A stretch of 6,727 bases of DNA from Bacillota bacterium. Lineage in GTDB: Bacteria > Bacillota > Clostridia > Peptostreptococcales > Anaerovoracaceae. The stretch covers positions 1 through 6,727 of the forward strand of contig JAEEVI010000217.1 of assembly GCA_016287035.1 (NCBI GenBank). Direction: 5' to 3'. The stretch's first letter is position 1. Each line of letters starts with the position of its first letter. Below the pieces are notes generated by a model, which saw nothing but the letters and a program-made list of their open reading frames with translations, had not been told where the DNA came from and ran no database searches. The translations under genes and the position numbers were made by a program. This document shows, piece by piece, positions 5,347-6,727 of the stretch.

Positions 5347-6432
5347 TCATTCGATGATGACGCCGTCCTCGTCGGCGAGGAGCTCCTCCTCGTCCTCGGA
5401 GAGGCTGTCGTCGCGCCTTGCGACGTACTTGGAACGGATCTGGTCCTCCAGGCTGCTGAGGAGCTCCGGACGCTGCTTGAGGTATTCCTTGGTGTTCTCG
5501 CGGCCCTGCCCTATGCGCTCGCCGTTCATGCTGTACCACGCGCCGGACTTGTCTATGAGACCTGCCTCCACGGCGCAGTCCAGGACGTCTCCGGCCTTGG
5601 ATATGCCTTCGCCGTACATTATGTCGAACTCCGTCATCCTGAAGGGAGGCGCGACCTTGTTCTTTACGACCTTGACCCTCGTCCTGTTGCCGACGACGGT
5701 ATCTCCGACCTTGATCGCCTCTATGCGGCGAACGTCGAGCCTGACGGACGAATAGAACTTGAGAGCCCTGCCGCCTGTGGTGGTCTCGGGATTTCCGAAC
5801 ATGACGCCGACCTTTTCCCTGAGCTGGTTTATGAAGACGACGGTCGTATTCGTCTTGCTGACTACGGCCGTGAGCTTGCGCAGCGCCTGCGACATGAGCC
5901 TCGCCTGCAGGCCCACGTGCGAATCGCCCATCTCGCCCTGGATCTCCGCCTTGGGAACGAGCGCCGCTACGGAGTCTATGACCACGACCGCGATCGCGCC
6001 GCTCCTTACGAGCATCTCGCATATCTCCAGCGCGTCTTCGCCCGTATCCGGCTGGGATACGAGGAGGTCGTCTATGTCTACGCCGAGGTTTCTGGCGTAT
6101 ATCGGATCGAGCGCGTGCTCCGCGTCTATGAATGCCGCGCGTCCGCCCTGCTTCTGGGCCTCCGCTATTATGTGCAGCGCGAGCGTCGTCTTTCCGGAGG
6201 ATTCCGGACCGTATACCTCGATGATCCTTCCCTTGGGAACGCCGCCTACGCCGCAGGCGATGTCGAGGCTGACCGATCCCGTGGGGATGGCCTCCACGTT
6301 CAGGCTGGCGCTTCTGTCGCCCAGGCTCATGACCGAGCCCTTGCCGAACTTCTTGTCTATCTGCAGGAGCGCCGCTTCCAGAGCCCTGTCTTTTTCGGAC
6401 TTATCCGTATTTTTATCGTTGATCGCTGCCAT
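5347..6432 (-). CDS. recA: Recombinase RecA
   Basis: RecA is the ATP-dependent strand-exchange protein of homologous recombination and the co-protease that triggers LexA self-cleavage in the SOS response. From the chosen start it has 361 residues, a usual length. Walker A is GPESSGKT (75-82), the catalytic Glu is E105 in FIDAEHALD, and Walker B is VVVIDSVAAL (149-158). Loop L1 is near EIQGEMGDSHVG (163-174) and loop L2 spans NQLREKVGVMFGNPETTTGG (202-221). The tail is acidic (SEDEEELLADEDG), as usual. An ATG 14 codons further upstream (6472-6474) is rejected because it lies inside the LexA box a few bases from the predicted transcript start, while the ATG at 6430-6432 follows GGAGG. It is preceded by cinA and followed by rplU; no recX is present next to it. 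No intein or frameshift is seen. Confidence 0.98.
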   Translation of the reverse strand: MAAINDKNTDKSEKDRALEAALLQIDKKFGKGSVMSLGDRSASLNVEAIPTGSVSLDIACGVGGVPKGRIIEVYGPESSGKTTLALHIIAEAQKQGGRAAFIDAEHALDPIYARNLGVDIDDLLVSQPDTGEDALEICEMLVRSGAIAVVVIDSVAALVPKAEIQGEMGDSHVGLQARLMSQALRKLTAVVSKTNTTVVFINQLREKVGVMFGNPETTTGGRALKFYSSVRLDVRRIEAIKVGDTVVGNRTRVKVVKNKVAPPFRMTEFDIMYGEGISKAGDVLDCAVEAGLIDKSGAWYSMNGERIGQGRENTKEYLKQRPELLSSLEDQIRSKYVARRDDSLSEDEEELLADEDGVIIE

Positions 6433-6436
6433 AGAA

Positions 6437-6441
6437 CCTCC
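6437..6441 (-). promoter_or_regulatory. recA ribosome binding site deciding the start
   Basis: GGAGG stands 4 nt before the ATG at 6430-6432. No comparable motif precedes the in-frame ATG at 6472-6474, so the shorter protein is the better call. A small hairpin, TGCCG-TATGTT-CGGCA (6444-6459), lies just 5' of this site in the untranslated leader. Confidence 0.85.
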
Positions 6442-6467
6442 ACTGCCGAACATACGGCACGACGAAA

Positions 6468-6481
6468 AGAACATTTGTTCT
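6468..6481 (-). promoter_or_regulatory. LexA (SOS) operator of recA
   Basis: AGAACAAATGTTCT on the minus strand carries the two inverted half sites GAAC and GTTC with a 4-bp spacer, which is the core of the Gram-positive LexA/DinR box (GAAC-N4-GTTC). It begins at the predicted +1 of the proximal recA promoter, so bound LexA should block initiation there and hinder transcripts arriving from upstream. Induction after DNA damage is inferred from the family. Confidence 0.92.
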
Positions 6482-6486
6482 ATCTA

Positions 6487-6515
6487 ATAATATTGCCTTG
6501 GACCGCTTCTGTCAA
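6487..6515 (-). promoter_or_regulatory. Proximal recA promoter (sigma-A type, LexA-controlled)
   Basis: TTGACA (6510-6515), a 17-bp spacer and TATTAT (6487-6492) on the minus strand place the start near 6480, the first base of the LexA core. The -35 box sits within a small inverted repeat CTTCT-TGAC-AGAAG (6506-6519). Confidence 0.88.
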
Positions 6516-6533
6516 GAAGTATTTTACGCGGCT

Positions 6534-6562
6534 ATAATACCATATTATGTAATTAATGTCAA
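6534..6562 (-). promoter_or_regulatory. Distal recA promoter (sigma-A type, extended -10)
   Basis: TTGACA (6557-6562), a 17-bp spacer and TATTAT (6534-6539), with TGG directly before the -10 box, form a second consensus-like promoter whose -35 box begins 3 bases beyond the cinA stop codon. Its start would be near 6527. It has no LexA box of its own; LexA bound downstream could only act as a roadblock. Confidence 0.8.
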
Positions 6563-6565
6563 TGA

Positions 6566-6727
6566 TTATCTGAACAGCGTCCTGTAAAGGTGCAGGAACA
6601 TGTTCCTCACCGCGGCGGTCCTTACGTACTCCCTGCCTCTCGGTCTGCTCTGTTCCCTGAAGACGGCGCAATCGCCGCCATAGCAGAGCCCTATGAAGTG
6701 CAGTCCTGCGGGCTCTCCGTTCGGTCC
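6566..6727 (-). CDS. cinA: C-terminal end of a CinA/PncC-like protein (nicotinamide-nucleotide amidase domain), 5' end outside window
   Basis: The last 53 codons of a minus-strand gene end at TAA (6566-6568). The visible part starts GPNGEPAGLHFIGLCYGG and ends in an arginine-rich helix (REYVRTAAVRNMFLHLYRTLF). This fits the end of the CinA C-terminal domain, where a GP-G-G type motif is followed by a 'KPVGxVxI'-like strand, a strand ending in F, and a final helix of the form R...R..A...A...L. That domain deamidates nicotinamide mononucleotide in pyridine-nucleotide salvage. The position immediately upstream of recA is the classic cinA-recA order and strengthens the call. No terminator hairpin is visible between the two genes, so read-through into recA is likely. 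The catalytic part is outside the window, so activity cannot be judged. Confidence 0.75.
   Translation of the reverse strand, partial: GPNGEPAGLHFIGLCYGGDCAVFREQSRPRGREYVRTAAVRNMFLHLYRTLFR

Noticed and set aside
5338..5350. Small GATC-TTCG-GATC hairpin at the recA stop codon as the recA terminator
   Set aside because: Only 4 bp of stem and followed by A's, not T's, on the coding strand; the hairpin at 5280-5311 is far stronger.
6433..6474. Upstream in-frame ATG giving a 14-residue longer RecA
   Set aside because: It lies inside the LexA box about 6 nt from the predicted transcript start with no ribosome binding site; the added residues do not resemble RecA.
4912..6537. 541-codon plus-strand open frame opposite recA
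   Set aside because: It crosses the recA terminator, the rplU promoter and leader, and the LexA box, and its product resembles no family; recA on the other strand is certain.
6533..6538. TATAAT on the plus strand as a -10 box for a divergent promoter
   Set aside because: The hexamer 17 bp upstream (TGTCAA) matches the -35 consensus poorly and there is no plus-strand gene downstream; it is the reverse of the distal recA -10 region.
6594..6607. 14-bp perfect palindrome AGGAACATGTTCCT in the end of cinA, considered as another LexA site
   Set aside because: The GAAC and GTTC halves are separated by 2 bp rather than 4, it lies within coding sequence, and one such palindrome in a window this size is compatible with chance.
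6480..6671. 63-codon minus-strand open frame between cinA and recA
   Set aside because: It overlaps the end of cinA in another frame and spans both recA promoters; its sequence looks like translated non-coding AT-rich DNA.

Overview
The window looks like a stretch of chromosome from a fairly GC-rich member of the Bacillota, most likely of the class Clostridia. This rests on a Gram-positive (DinR-type) LexA box in front of recA, a probable L21-type leader RNA in front of rplU, an Obg protein with the C-terminal OCT domain, and the linked pair of a B12-binding-like radical SAM protein (TIGR03960 type) with a DUF2344/TIGR03936 protein. No species is proposed. Apart from the first 399 bases, every real gene is on the minus strand, so the biological reading order runs from the right end to the left.

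Right end (6727 to 5347): the last 53 codons of a cinA-like gene, then two tandem sigma-A-type promoters with a LexA operator at the predicted start site of the proximal one, then a complete recA (361 residues from the start that has a ribosome binding site). recA ends at a hairpin terminator. Part of that hairpin is also the -35 box of the next promoter, which drives rplU-rpmA.

Middle (5292 to 4365): promoter, an approximately 80-nt structured leader, rplU (L21 with an unusual C-terminal extension resembling a SAP/HeH helix-extended-loop-helix fold) and rpmA (L27 without the cleavable N-terminal extension usual in Bacillota, and with no prp protease gene between the two). The unit ends at a strong UUCG-loop terminator.

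Left (4334 to 475): obg, a 629-residue radical SAM protein and the DUF2344 protein form a tight unit. Obg's TAG stop directly abuts the radical SAM ATG, and the radical SAM TGA overlaps the DUF2344 ATG as ATGA. Obg has its Shine-Dalgarno 20 nt from the ATG with a small hairpin between, which would restore a 7-nt effective spacing. A GC-rich hairpin usable in both directions separates this unit from the convergent plus-strand gene at the left edge, which encodes the end of a protein with a long Ala/Glu/Pro-rich linker and a four-cysteine zinc ribbon.

Functionally this is a housekeeping block: DNA repair and the SOS response (cinA, recA), 50S ribosomal proteins (L21, L27), a ribosome-assembly GTPase (Obg), and a conserved radical SAM/partner pair of unknown substrate. 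No mobile element, CRISPR array, tRNA or rRNA was seen, and no gene-free stretch exceeds 300 bases. The items most worth following are regulatory architecture and ribosomal-protein variants rather than a wholly new system.
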